Assembly: GCA_963921425.1 (NCBI GenBank)
Contig: OY992840.1
Location: 19,880,621-19,944,620, forward strand
Direction: 5' to 3'
Source of the DNA: Dryas octopetala
Lineage: Eukaryota; Streptophyta; Magnoliopsida; Rosales; Rosaceae
Length of the DNA stretch: 64,000 bases
Positions 35,134 through 47,659 of the stretch are shown in pieces. The notes under the pieces were generated by a model that was not told the DNA's origin, ran no database searches, and saw only the letters and a list, made by a program, of their open reading frames with translations. The position numbers were made by a program, and so were the translations under genes. The stretch's first letter is position 1. Every line of letters starts with the position of its first letter.

Positions 35134-37437
35134 CTAAGAAGCTTGATTCTCCTCCTTGTCCTTCTCCTCTGCAGCAGCTTCAAAGGTCTCCCCAGCAACA
35201 AGCTCCGGTACCTCATCATCATCATCCTCTTGGGCAGTGGTTCCACCAGCACCAGCACCAGCACCAGGTGCTTGCTTCTGGAACTGTTCTGCCAGCTTCT
35301 TCAAGTTGTCCAAGTTATCTGGCCCTGAAAATAATGGAGGGTGTCAGAATTTCATAGGTCCTCCATAAATGAAGCTCACACAAGCATCAAGGGATAACAA
35401 AATAAAAGGAACACAAGCACACTTACCTAAGTGGCTGATAATACTAGGAAGAATATCCTGCAATTCTACAATAGAGAAGATCATATGTTAAGTTTGGAGA
35501 AATTTAAAAAGAAAACCAAAAGGTTTGTAAACCAAAAAAATAATTGCAATACAAGTATTTATGTTTATAATTTCATAACTCAAGGTAAGGTTCTCTTACA
35601 AGCCACCCGTTTATATTCAAATCCAACGCACACTAATTGTCAAATTACATAAAATATTGATTATCCACCACACTATCAAATGCAAACCCCTCCCCCCAAC
35701 CCGTAACGAGGAAAGAGACCACAACAAAATTAAATAACAAAAAAGTAACTATCACACAACACAAATGTCATATCCTAAACATAAACACAACACACATTGT
35801 AAAACAAAAACTCGAACTGATCAACAAGGTAGAGACCATGACTTAAACATCAAATCTTGAACTAATATCACATATTAAATTAAATGCATGTTGCAGAATA
35901 AAATTCAGACTCAGTTAACAAGGAGCATTCCACAATTCTCAATGGAATTTGAACTCAATGATCAAAATGCAAACCCTCCAACTCCCTCGAACACCAAAAT
36001 TCCTATCAGTTTTTTTAAATAACTGGTACATTTCCAATCCCGAAGACACCAAAACTAATCACATGTAAAATCATCATTTCAAATCTAAAATATAGAAAAG
36101 AAATAAAGGCATACTCTTCGTTTGAGGAGAACCGCTAACAACCCAAGTGTTGGCAGCAATGGAAGCTTGAACTGCAGCAGACAAGGAAAATCAGCAGATA
36201 TAAACAAGGGAGTTAAAAAAAAGTTGTACAAGATCCGAATTGTCAAGATGGCCTCACCTTTGGGGTTTATGAACTGGATAACTACATCATCCTTAAAAAT
36301 GTTGACTTCCTCGATTGCAGGAATGGCATTCACCCCTATTCTCTTAAGGGTGCTCTGAAGCCTTTTGTCGTCTGTGGTGGTTGTCTTGTGAACAGCCTTC
36401 TTCTTTCTGTAGTTAATAGCAGAAATGAAGAAACAAATCACGTACAAACAAAAGGAAGAGATACGACAATAACAAAGATATAATAAATACGAAACCACTA
36501 CAGAAATGAGTAAGATCTTTATGATTGACAACAATTGGCAGATGGGCAGAGCAAACCACTGAAAATACATTATAAATACAATGCAGTTCAAGGGCAGTCA
36601 AACACAAAATAAGCCATTCCCTAATAAAGCTGTCTACTTTAGGGAGCATCTTCTCCAAATTAGAGGGCACATTTGATGTTAAACTGACAATTCTCAGTTT
36701 GTCACCATTTGAATTACTTTTACGTTTATTTGTTCACTTTACTATTTTATTTTACTAATAATACTTCTTCCATTTGATGGTACAAAGTTATATAATATTA
36801 TATTGAATAGAGAGCCCATCACACTCCACATTCAGAGGGTGAGAGTAGGCTCTCCACTTAAAAGGCCATTACACAAAGTCTATGGGAGCTTACTTTTTTA
36901 AATAAGGGCTATCTAAACTAGAGCATTCGGGTTTGGGGAGTCTGTTGGAGATTCTGTTAGAACTACCTATTGCACCAAATGCAGAACTGCAGATTACAGT
37001 AAATTTGCCATTTTCCCCAAAAGACTGCATCTCTTTTTCTTGGTTTGTTCATTGGTACAACCGCAATGGGTTATAAAATCAATCAGAGTGGAAATTTCCT
37101 GTTCAGGCCTGGGAAGAGCAGCTAACCCTAGAAGCTAGGGCATTGCTATTCTCAAAGTACACAAGAATAAGAAAAGACACTGAGTAACAAAAAAATAAAA
37201 CAATCTACTCAATGTGCAAAGTGCTTCACACATACCCATTAAATAACAAAAAAAATTATCAACCACAACAATACTTTAAATATACCCATTAACGTTAAAG
37301 CTTCATATTTCAGCCTCTGTCAGTTAACTTGGTATATAACAGGAGTTTCAAACAGGAAAAGTAACCCACCTCCTCATGCTACCCTTTCCACCAGTGCGAA
37401 CAGCACCAGCCATCTTCATAAGTTTCTCCCGATTCAT
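35134..37437 (-). CDS. BTF3: Nascent polypeptide-associated complex subunit beta (BTF3)
   Basis: Five coding exons on the minus strand: 37437-37370, 36406-36258, 36171-36115, 35465-35427 and 35324-35134. They make 167 residues with all phases correct. NAC binds ribosomes near the peptide exit and shields nascent chains; the beta subunit carries the ribosome anchor. The N-terminus [20 protein letters not shown] is followed by [12 protein letters not shown] (basic ribosome-binding motif). The NAC domain (about residues 38-100) includes [37 protein letters not shown] and [20 protein letters not shown]; then [11 protein letters not shown] and an acidic tail ([13 protein letters not shown]). The first intron (37438 to about 38692) splits the 5' UTR, whose leader contains CCCTAGAAAC (telo-box type) on the gene strand near 38711-38718. 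No damage seen. Confidence 0.97.
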
Positions 37438-38710
37438 CTGCATAAAAAGAAGGCAAAGTGCAAGTACTAAGTTTCAATTGCAAAATTAAAAAACGAGAGA
37501 ATCCAAAAACGAAAAAAAATTCAAGAGCCAGAACTTTGTATCTTGAATAATATTATCGTATTCTGCATTTTAGAGCAGTAAAAAGTCCAACACAGCACAG
37601 TCTTTTGTTTCACAGTGTCACAAATAATGAACAATTTAACCATGTTTTCTGTTATCCAGTTTCTTCAATTTCATAGTATATTAAGAAAAATAAGCATCAC
37701 TCATAAAAACTTTAGCAAGAACATATATGAAGCATCGACATGCAACTTATGAAAGGGCACGTCAATTGTTTAACTTCTCACACTGACACAGAAACAAACA
37801 CCCTAATTGAGTTCAACACACCTCCGAATTCTATAGCAATAAAAATCAACAATTAGCTTCAAATTTCAGCTTATCTTAATTAAAATATCAAAGAACAAGT
37901 TAGCCATGAGAAAAGACATCCAAAGAAATGTGCATGTGCAAGAAAATGTTTAAAGATGGTAAGAACAGCAAAATAGTGTTTATCATAACCAACATAAGTT
38001 TCACATAAAAAGCAACCATTGCATTCCAAAACTTACAAAGCTAATACTGTAAGCCAACATATAACAAAGCAATATTTATACACATACGTGTGTGTTTGCG
38101 TATATAAATTTATGACGGTAAAACACTTAACTTTGTACCAAAAACACTAAAGAAAGCCCACTGGAGATAATAAAAGTAAAGTTACCCAAATTAACCAGAT
38201 ATACCGATGACACAGTCATAGTGAAAGCCGACTTGAAATTTCAATCTTAGCCATTTTCACATCATTACACCCATAGAAAAAAAAAATGTAATACTAAAGA
38301 CGCTCCTAAAATGATGGTAATGCATATGAGAACATAAGAGCACAGTAGTGGTAGATTTGCAATCTCATCAAGTAAACATTTCAAGCACACTTTGGCTGCC
38401 CAAACAATGAAAACACCAATTATATTGTAGCAGAATCGCAATACCGACAAAGTAAAAGCACTCTGCTTAGCTGTGAAATAAATTTCACGGACAGAGAAAG
38501 TATAATAAAATAGAAACTGAATCTCTCGTACTTAAACTAATAATCACAGTGGAAGAACCCTAACTCAATAACCCATACCAGCAAACAAACACGAGCGAAA
38601 TCAAAACAAAGAGAAAGAACCCTAACTCAGAAATTAGAACAGAGACTACGAATGATTAACGAGAACACAGGAAGAGAGAAAGAGTTTTACCTTTGGGGTT
38701 TTGGCGTTTC

Positions 38711-38718
38711 TAGGGTTT
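38711..38718 (-). promoter_or_regulatory. Telo-box (AAACCCTA on minus) in BTF3 leader
   Basis: TAGGGTTT on the plus strand, in the non-coding first exon of BTF3. It is the same motif class as in the RPB12 leader, typical of translation-related genes. Confidence 0.6.
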
Positions 38719-39394
38719 TTGTGGGTGTTAGATAGGAAGAGATAGAGGATACGAAGCCAAGCCCTCAGACGGCGCTAAGGTTAGGTTTCTTCTCGCTATA
38801 AAAGCCCTCTATGGCCTGTGCCCAACATCCGACGGTCATCAAATGACCTCGATTGACACGTGTCATGCTTGTGATAGGGATTTGATTACCACTTTGTTTC
38901 TAATGCGATGTAGCGTGAGCGTTCAAAGGGAAAGAAAAAGGAAGGTTACAAAAGACTTCTTTTGGTACATGAGAGAGCCAAAGGCCCAACAAAGAAAAAA
39001 ACAATATACAGTAATCTTTTTTTTCTATATACATTAAAATACTAATAATAAAAAATTAAAATTAAATATCAAATATCAATAGTGTTTCAACAAAATAGTA
39101 AGACTAATTTTTTTTAGTTTAGGTACTAACCTAGAGTAAGACATTTTATATTACATCACAAATCGGTTTGCTATACAATTGTAATTGTCAAATAGTCACA
39201 GTTATGACCATTTCAAATTCATAAAAATTCTAAATTTATAAAGGTTTAATGCTTTTGATTTAGGATTAAGGGATAAAGTTTTATAACCCAGATACTACAC
39301 ATTAAAGTTTAAGCTTTGTAAATATTGAAAAAATAACAAATTAATAAAAAGTTATAACTATTAGACAAGTACAACTCGATATAACCATATTTTT

Positions 39395-39490
39395 TAAAAT
39401 TGGTACCTAAACTGAAATTTAGTACCTAAAGTGAAATTACATAAATATTTTGATAATTAAAATAAAAAAAACATTACAATTTAGTATCTA
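39395..39490 (-). repeat. Dispersed AT-rich repeat, copy 2
   Basis: Inverted relative to 30950-31045. It begins GGTACCTAAACTGAAATTTA and contains TTGATAATTAAAATAAAAAA. Confidence 0.6.
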
Positions 39491-39699
39491 AAGTCCGTTG
39501 TTACAAATAAAGGTCCATTGATTTTAACTATTAAATTTCAATAATTTTTTAGTTTATGTACCAAAATTAAATAGCATTTTACATTAGGTACTAGTTGAAA
39601 AGTCAAACAAATTAATAAAGTAAAAAGTATTAGAATTTACATATATTACATCACAGGCCACTACAATAAAAAAAATAAAAATAATATTACATCACAAAT

Positions 39700-39990
39700 A
39701 TTACATTAATTTATACTATATTGTATTAAAAAAAAAAAATCAATCCAGTCACAACTTAACTGTGACTGTCTTGGTAAATTGAAAGAGACAACTCACACCA
39801 CTATATTATATATTATTTTGAGTAAAAGTATTGTTTTGACCTCTATTTATACTATATTGTAGTATAATTTCTCTAAAAAAAATTCAATTAAGTCACAACT
39901 TAACTGTGACTGTCTCACAACTTAGATGTGACTGTCGTTTAGTCACAACTAAATTTGAAATTGTGAGTGTCGTACAGTTACAACTAAATG
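39700..39990. repeat. Duplicated segment with palindromic TCACAACTTAACTGTGA words
   Basis: TTTATACTATATTGTA followed about 40 bp later by GTCACAACTTAACTGTGACT occurs twice (about 39710 and 39847). More half-diverged CACAACT-TGTGACTGTC words follow. Each word is itself near-palindromic. Confidence 0.6.
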
Positions 39991-40606
39991 TGAAGTTGAG
40001 ACTACATTAGCAAATTTTCAATATAATATAAAAGTCTCAAGGGCAATTGGCAATTTTGTTAAATCTTATAAATTTTAACTAACACTCATCATATGTGGAC
40101 CAAAGGATAAAAATGTCAAATGGAAAAGGCTCAAATCAAAGGGGATAACATATTTGTGACCTAATCTAAAAAACTACATTTAAATTTGGTTGTTCAATTG
40201 AAAAATTATATGGTCTTCATGCTATACCAAAAAATTATTGAGATTTGGTATTTAATCCTAATTTTCTATACAAATAATCATAAAATTAAATATATACAAA
40301 GTTTCACAAGTTATTTATTTTCAACTAATTGCATGAAAACTGTCCTCATAAATTCAAAGACTCATGCATGAGAAGTTGAGAACTACTTCATAAAAAAGAA
40401 AAAAGAAAATATATATATATATATATATCATAGAAAAAGTGTATCCAAAAAAGAATTATAAAAAAAATGAGATAGGTAATAGGTTGGATAAGAATAAATT
40501 AGATAACATTATATTAATTTTCTTGATCTGAACTCTTATTAGTATAAATATTTAAAGTATTAAAGGTATTTTGTCTTATGACAACAGCTGATTAATAAAA
40601 AAAATA

Positions 40607-40944
40607 GGCATAAATTCAATTTAGACACATAACTATATAAGCTATTTCAACGGAATTTATGAACTTTAAAATATTTCAAATATACATCCGATCTATTATC
40701 TAAATTGAAAAATGAATTTCTGTCCATTGATTCGTTGAGAGATCAGTTAAATAACAGCTTGGTTTTTGCTGACCGGGATTACTTGGTGACGTGGCGTGAT
40801 CTCAGCAAACATTTCCCGCCAAATGAGCGACACGGGCCCACAATTTAATAATAATAGAGAGAGAGAGAGTTTGTGGGCCTGTGTCAGGGATTAAGTAAAC
40901 CCGTGTCGCTCAATTTAGTTATGTGTCTAAATTAAATTTATGCC
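40607..40944. mobile_element. Mutator-type MITE (338 bp) containing an E2F-type site
   Basis: Perfect 9-bp direct repeats AAAAAAATA flank it (40598-40606 and 40945-40953). Terminal inverted repeats: left GGCATAAATTCAATTTAGAC then ACATAACTA; right, reverse-complemented, GGCATAAATTTAATTTAGAC then ACATAACTA. A second inner inverted pair is GAGCGACACGGGCCCAC / GTGTCGCTC. Inside, TTTCCCGC at 40812-40819 matches the E2F consensus. No coding capacity. Confidence 0.88.
40812..40819. promoter_or_regulatory. E2F-type site TTTCCCGC inside the MITE
   Basis: Matches TTTSSCGS, the plant E2F/DP binding consensus. No gene start lies nearby, so a regulatory role at this spot is not shown. Confidence 0.5.
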
Positions 40945-40953
40945 AAAAAAATA

Positions 40954-43251
40954 TCATGAGATTTTCTATACAACAAAATAAGCTTTGTTGATTAGTATTC
41001 ATAGCTTTTTTTTTTTTTTTTTAAATATGAAACTATGAAAGTAGTATAAATAGTAACATTAACGTTAAAAGCCATTTTTTCTCCAATTTTATTAAATAGT
41101 TTTGCAGTTTTAATAATATAGTTGGTAACTTATGTTAACTAATTGAGTTGTTTTTAGAACTATCTTAAGTTTCACCAAAAAAGAAAATAGAAATTTACCG
41201 TTACCATTTTATATTTATAAATTTTATCAGGGGTTAATGAAATGTTTGTTTATCTTTTTGGGAGAGAATTAGACTTTCCTCCTCTTTCTACAAATGTTGA
41301 AGATGTTACCGACTGTAAACGCTTATGCAGTAATCGGCTTTGAAGTCTCCAGTTATGGATGTCCTATTCTTGTAGTTTGGTATCCCAAAGCTATTTCCAG
41401 TATTACCTACCTCTAGCCCACCTTCCAAACGATTGAAGGTCGGAGATTCGGATTTCATTCCCCCGGGGCGAGATCTTTCCACTTTGTATGGAGAGAAATA
41501 CATACCAATAGCTAGTTTAGGAGGTGAAAAATTTAGTATAGTTTAGGAGGTTTAGGATTTAGAATTTATAGTTGATTATTTTAAGATGTAATCTTGTCGT
41601 CATTTTTTTTTAATTTGTGGAGAGATAATTCAAACTTAGAACACCTCCCACCATTGGGGTAAAATTACAACTAGACTAAGATGAATATAGTTGATAATAG
41701 TATTGTCATCTTATTACTCTAAAGACTTGTGTGTGTGATTTACGGGAAATAAACACTAGCTTCAAACTTCAAAGTAATGAGAGCTTTAGGTGCAATAAAA
41801 GACATCTAGAAGGCAAATAATTCTGCCAGTTAATTAAGGGCCTCATTGTTTAATATCCATACATTACAATAAACCAACACCCTTGTCCATGTTGAAATAG
41901 GATCCCCAGTGATCAAATTGGAAAATATAAATTACAACAGATTTCTAGAACCAAGCATTTGCGCACTAATACATGCTGCCATTAAAACTTGATAGAGCTA
42001 GACTCCCGAACAGTTTACTTTCCAAGTGCCACCAACACCAAAGGAAACCATAAGTAAGAAACTCTGTTGCTTGACCAAGTCCTGTCACTTATCAGGTGCT
42101 AATAAGCTTTGATAGAACTGAGTCCAAATTTGGCACTTGCTTGATGCTGCATGTGGTCGGAGAAAACATGAGATTGACAATGCAGAATTATGTACATCTA
42201 ATTGAGAGAAAAGGTCATTTGCATCAAAAAAGAAAAAGACACCAAATATATGTGCTGATTTGAAAGCCAATGCAGTGCATTTTAACAGCAAAAGAATAAT
42301 ACTAAATAAAGAATAGGGACATGTAACTAAAGAGCAGCTGTGGCAAGCTTTATTTTTTTATTTTTTTTTTCTTTTCATACAAAGCTGTGACAAGCTTTCG
42401 AATAGGAAGAAAAACAAAAATCTATAATAACAAAAATAAACTTCTACGAGGGACAAAATTGGGTACTTCTTTTTTCCTATCTAGGCAGAGTCAGTGAGGT
42501 CCTACAATATGCTTTTTATTTAATCTTTAATTTTCAATAAGAAATAATATGCTTTTTTCCTTCATTTTTTGTACACAATGAAGACCATTTCTGAACAAGA
42601 AAGAAGTGTTGCGCCATGCCTCCTATAGGAAAACAATGTCATATGGTCTTCCAAGGAGGTTTAACCCTCACTTGTTTGAGTTCAACTTAAATTTCCAACT
42701 CCTGTAGCCAAGGAGGTTTAACCCTCACTTGTTCTGAGTTCAACTTAAATTTTCAACTCCCATGTAGCCTCAAACAAACAACAACAACGCTGGCTAGTGT
42801 GGTAGTGCCACACCACGAAACATCGTATAAAATATGAGAGAAAGCATACACTCTGATTCCTATCCTGGAAAACATGCAGGTATCTTCTTCTAAAATATCA
42901 TCTCTCACAAAAAACCCATATAAATATCCCCCATCATCACTACTACTAAGCAAGAAAAAAAATCTGCAAACCTGCATGCAAGCCAGAGTGAACTTACAAG
43001 AAAAGAACCCTCCTTGAGTCATCTCACCCTAAAGTATTTTCTTCAAAACATCCCACCAATTCCTACCCCCTTGCACAATATATTGCTGTGGATTGGACAA
43101 CACCCACCTCCTCCCCCCACCTTTCCTATTCCTGGGCTCGCACACTATCTCCTTATGAGAGGGGATGGACCAAACGTCTATCAGCATTGACCTTCACACA
43201 TTTTTTAAGGCTTATACTATATCAAACCAATAATCATGCACCAGAGTTCTC
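40954..43251. other. Intergenic region between MITE copies, CDT1 3' side
   Basis: AT-rich DNA. Includes a poly-T at 41006-41022, a short segment at 41390-41480 with TGAAGGTCGGAGATTCGGAT resembling a degenerate B-box of repeat origin, and the tandem duplication at 42648-42770. No gene supported. Confidence 0.55.
42648..42770. repeat. Two-copy tandem duplication, unit about 62 bp
   Basis: CCAAGGAGGTTTAACCCTCA followed by CTTGTT..GAGTTCAACTTAAAT and CAACTCC..TGTAGCC is repeated head to tail with few differences, so it is fairly recent. Confidence 0.85.
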
Positions 43252-43598
43252 GAGTTAATTACACTTACACCCCTTGAGGTTTAGGTTTATCATTTTTTCA
43301 CATACACCCCCTCAGGTTTCAAAACTGTTGCATATAACCCCTATACTAAGATGAAAAATGATGAGAAATTATGCAAAAAGACATACTAAGGGGTGAAATG
43401 GCCTAATAAGATTACTCAAGGTGTAAGGTCCAACCTCAATACAAATATTTTCTTTTTTGTTTATTTATTTTTTTCTCTTATAGGGAGTTATATGCAATAG
43501 TTTTGAAACCTCAGGGGGTATATGTGTAATTTTTGAAACCCCAAGGGATATATGTGAAAAGACGATAAATCTCAGAGGGTATAAGTGTAATTAACTCC
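43252..43598. mobile_element. MITE copy 1, directly downstream of CDT1
   Basis: Terminal inverted repeats GAGTTAATTACACTTACACC and, reverse-complemented from the right, GGAGTTAATTACACTTATAC. A 9-bp target duplication with one mismatch flanks it (AGAGTTCTC / AAAGTTCTC). It ends 58 bp from the CDT1 stop codon, so it probably lies in the CDT1 3' UTR. It is about 90% alike to 48622-48971 by eye. Confidence 0.85.
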
Positions 43599-43656
43599 AA
43601 AGTTCTCTTCATGCACAAAGATATGAATAACAGATTAATGAAACAGAAATAAAAAC

Positions 43657-46600
43657 TCACTTGTACATAATATCTCCACTAGAAGACAACTTCCTGTGGA
43701 TCCAATCTGGAACATGCCTTTCAAGAAGATCAATCTGTTCTTCAACTTCACCTTCAAAGAAAACATGATACAGTCACCAAACACCAAATTTAGAAATGCA
43801 ATGAAAACATGTACCACTAGTTAACACATTGATACGCACTTCTTTCAACAATATCAAGGTTATTCATAATTATCTTGTGCACAAGCTCCTCTTTCGTGAT
43901 AGGAGACCAGTTCAAAGACTTGAATATACTGTGAATTAGAGAAACCATGTCGGTCAGGCAAGTAGACATCTGCTGCTGGCATATAAATGCACTTGTTTGA
44001 CTCTTCTTGCAATCCTCATCAGGGAAACCAAGGATCTGTTGTACCTATAATGGAAAACTCCAAGTTAGTGGGAAGATGAGATAAGGTACACTTTTGTTCT
44101 TTTTTTTTTTTTTTTTTTTTTTATGTTAGAACTTTTTTTTTGTCTGAAATAGCACAACTGGACGGAAGAGAATAATGCAATGTAGAAAGGCAAAATCTAG
44201 AGTATTTGTAGATCTCATAGAAGATATATTCTTTGCCATAAGAAACATCACTAAATTTCGTGGTGTCATAACATCCAGATCTCATGGTGTAAGCCTTTCT
44301 AAAACACACACACACCACTGGAAAAGTACCACAGTTTTGGTGCTAGTAAATCTAGTTTGTCTTGTCATGAACCTTGAACAAGTCATTTGGTTGACAGATT
44401 TAAAATTACCCCAAGTCAATCAACACCTTCAAGAAAAACAGCTCAAGTTCAAGAAAACAGAAAACAAATAAATTCCAAAGTATGCCAATGCCACATTTAA
44501 TAGAATAATGAGAGAAGTGCGTAAACCACTTACCTCTTGTGGTGCTGAAGAGCAAGTGAAGTTTCCATCCTCAAAAAGTCTGTCTGTAGTTGTAGGGATG
44601 TTTTGGTGTACAACTTTGTAACAATCTGACTCATCTGCAGTGGAGTCCAATACAATTTTGTCACCTTCCAAGAGTGAGAAGTCTAGAATTCTTTTTGCAG
44701 GCTTATAACATGATGTTGATTTTTGGCTGTTCATGGTCTCATGCTTGGCATCACAACTGGGCATTGATCTCCTTGGTGTCAATGGTGCAGGTGTTTCTAT
44801 CATGAAACTATCAGCAGATGAGGCGAGTTTTACAAGAGGGCTTTCAGATACACTGGAACCAATAGAGTGTGGATGGTGGCTCATTTGTACTGAGTGGTTG
44901 ATAATACTGGAATTGGAACACGATTCCTTCCGTTGCCCAGTTTTGATATTATGCTCAGTCATACTATCAGGATTGGAAGACAGAAAAGGAAATCCTTTCT
45001 GCTGCTCACTTTCAATACCTTGGTTATCCATACCATCAGCAGATGGCAGAGAGACAGGAGATGCTAAGAGTTGGGCCTTTTCTGTTTCAGGAACAACAGC
45101 ATTCTGAGAGAAGTGTCTACTGATATATGGATATGGACAGAATTTTTCTGACAACAGCTGCGTTTCAATTGAAGTTGGTTTAGATTCCATTGAAGAATCT
45201 GTAGACAATTGCTCCACAACAGGTATTTGACTTCTTTGGCTAAAAGGCTCTGGCAATATGGCCTCAAGAACATCACAAGCCTTGATACCGGAAATACGAA
45301 CACATAAGTTCATTTCTTACATTTTAACCACCAAAATGGAATGCCACCAAACTACATACATAGCTAAACTAATCAAATGCATGATGCAAAGAGCTATGCC
45401 CGAGTGAAGGAAACGAATTTGGTCTGTATCAACTTAGATCACTATACCTTTCATACACAATGGGACTATCATCTACCAATTACTGAACCAAAGTGAACAT
45501 TTGACAGGTACTGTTTCATCTCCTAGGTGGCACCAAAGAGTTAAACTCAAGCACACCAAACAGGATCACTAAGTTGAAGCCAGCTCAATCTAATCACTTA
45601 ACATTTTATATAACATGGGATTACCATATGCCAATTTCTCAACGAAAAAATAGCATTTGATAGGTAATGTTTCATCTCCTATTCAGCATGGTCAGCACCA
45701 CAAGCTAATTCATCTTGACTCTAATCTATGTATCAGTTCATATCCACATCTTCTGTTTTATATAACCAAATTATCATCCACCAAAATAAGACTATCAACT
45801 TAGAAACCTCCAAAAACTTTTATTAGGTCCAACCAAAGAGGTTACGACAGTCCTAGAATTTTTGTTAAGACTCTAATCTTTTGTATGAAGGTTTTTTTTT
45901 TCTTTTCCCTTTCCGTTCTTCATACAATTGGGTGGATACCCTACGGTTATCATTTTCATTCATACATCCAAGTGTGGCATTAAGAGGATACTGCAAAACT
46001 TCAAAAGCAAAAAAGAAGCAATTCTGAAAAAGAGACAGAGCAGTACCTCAGGATGTATGGCAAAGAAATTAAGAAGCCTAGTAGCAAAAACCTGGCGCAA
46101 AGCTGTAAAATCAGATGCTTCACGGTGACCTTCTACAACATCAAATAGCAAGGTGATATTCAAAACTGGCTTCATGCATGGAGTTTTCTTGTCATGCACC
46201 AAAATCCTATCCACCTTTATGGCTTCAGGAAGTAGAAATTTTATCTGAGCAAGATGCTTGTACAAGAACTTTCTGGAAAAGAAAAACAAGAAACAATTCA
46301 GTACACTACTTAGTCATAAGTTCAGTATAATGTTCGGTTTTGTACATAATGGCAGTTCAGGAAAATACTCTACCCCATCAACCCATAGATGTGCATATTT
46401 AAATTCATAATGTACCAAACAATGAGCTAAGATTTCTCTGATCCGTAAATCTTACCAAGGGAGCTTTAACATATATCCAATTTCTGTCACATCTCCCTCG
46501 TTCTTATTTCTCATTGGCAGCAAGTTGTGAAGTTTTTCTCAACTTCTTGAGAAATACAAACAAGGGAGAAAAAAAGGATTATGACCCATTTTTGATGAGT

Positions 46601-47659
46601 TTGGATCACGTAGTTGTTTTGTTGAGTTTAGTTTAGTTGTTGATTAAAAGAAACAAGGGATCACTTTTATATCACTATAGGACCAGACAAATGAACTATT
46701 TCAGTTTAGGGAAAACTTAAGGTTGTGTGCAACCACATTAGGGCCTCACCAGTCACTCCTTAGTCCTTACATTGAAATTGATGCTTTAAGTTATGATCCT
46801 GATTCTTGATACTGTAGACAAAACTAATGTAAACCATTTTATTTTAAACGAATATATTTGATAGGTTGCCACACCATTAAAGCCTAGCACATTGCAACCA
46901 CTTATACCCTGGATTGAATTCTAATATCAGAAGTTGCGAAAAGTGAAAAGAGCAAAACGATCTATATTGTTTATATTAATAAACAAAAACTGTGCGTAAA
47001 AGTAATCTGATTCATAATGGTTATCCTTTTCCACTTATTTCAAAAGGTAATCGATCCATTTAAGGATCAGAACTTTTTTGGAGAGACACATATTGATGCA
47101 TATAAGTGGAACCCTATTAATTCTAATGGAAGCACCAGCCCCTTGTAGAATTATTCCTCCATTTGCCTAAAAAGTAAAAAAGATGTACATTAAAGAGAAA
47201 TATTTTGAAGTATTTACCATTACCTTTTTGCTAGGACTTCCACCTGAGTAGAAATATTTTGAAAAGTAGGTGGTCTTTTACGCAGAGCAAGCAACCTCAA
47301 GGAACAATTCATATAATCAAACAAGTCTGCCGTAGTTGTGTATCTGAGCATTAGAAAGAGACATGACTAACTTCAGGTTGAAACAATCATATATTGCTGA
47401 GAAAAAAGTGAAAATTGCAGCCACGGAGGGCTTACCTGTCTGGAAGTTGGGTTTGTCCCTCCTTCTGACATTTGGTGTGTGAAGGCTCCTCTTTCTTCTC
47501 CGGTGTCTGACATGCAATCTTATCTTCAAGACTTAGACTCATTGGGATTTTGTTTTTCACTGGAGCAGGAGACAGAGGAGCTGATTTTTCAACTCCTGCA
47601 ACTGGAAGAATCTTTTTACACTTGAAATCCCTTAAGCTTTGTCTGCCCTCTTCACCCAT
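43657..47659 (-). CDS. CDT1: DNA replication licensing factor CDT1 (CDT1-like protein)
   Basis: Six exons on the minus strand: 47659-47436, 47343-47224, 46272-46047, 45280-44534, 44044-43840 and 43751-43657. They total 538 residues with all phases matching. CDT1 loads MCM2-7 onto origins with ORC and CDC6 in G1. The N-terminal part (1-75) is Ser/Pro/Lys-rich with SPAPVK-type sites. The conserved CDT1 domain (about 75-190) reads TTTADLFDYMNCSLRLLALR, RPPTFQNISTQVEVLAKR, LYKHLAQIKFLLPEAI and VDRILVHDKKTPC. Exon 4 (249 residues) is a disordered linker with TPAPLTPRRS-type CDK sites. The C-terminal winged helix (about 440-538) includes LIHSIFKSLNWSPITKEELV, NNLDIVERSEVEEQIDLLER and VPDWIHRKLSSSGDIMYK. 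Length is close to Arabidopsis CDT1a (about 570). No damage seen. Upstream, CACGTG motifs occur at 48342-48347 and 48467-48472; I found no clean E2F site in the proximal promoter. Confidence 0.94.
44103..44122. repeat. Poly-T tract in CDT1 intron 4
   Basis: About twenty T on the plus strand (poly-A on the gene strand), close to exon 5. Low information. Confidence 0.9.

Larger units (their letters stand above)
38780..40597. other. Repeat-rich AT-rich intergenic region
   Basis: Upstream of BTF3. It holds several diverged copies of TTTAGGTACTAA-type words (39110-39620) and GTCACAACTTAACTGTGACTGTC words (39760-39990). An AT microsatellite lies at 40411-40428. No gene seen. Confidence 0.6.

Noticed and set aside
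36085..36591. 168-codon minus-strand frame through BTF3 exons 3-4
   Set aside because: It is BTF3 exon 3 read through both introns; the spliced model explains the conserved part.
41306..41503. 65-codon minus-strand frame with a possible SINE B-box
   Set aside because: No A-box at the right spacing and no target duplication seen; left as generic repeat.
44175..44471. 98-codon plus-strand frame in CDT1 intron 4
   Set aside because: Antisense to the intron, begins in a poly-T-flanked region, no family features.
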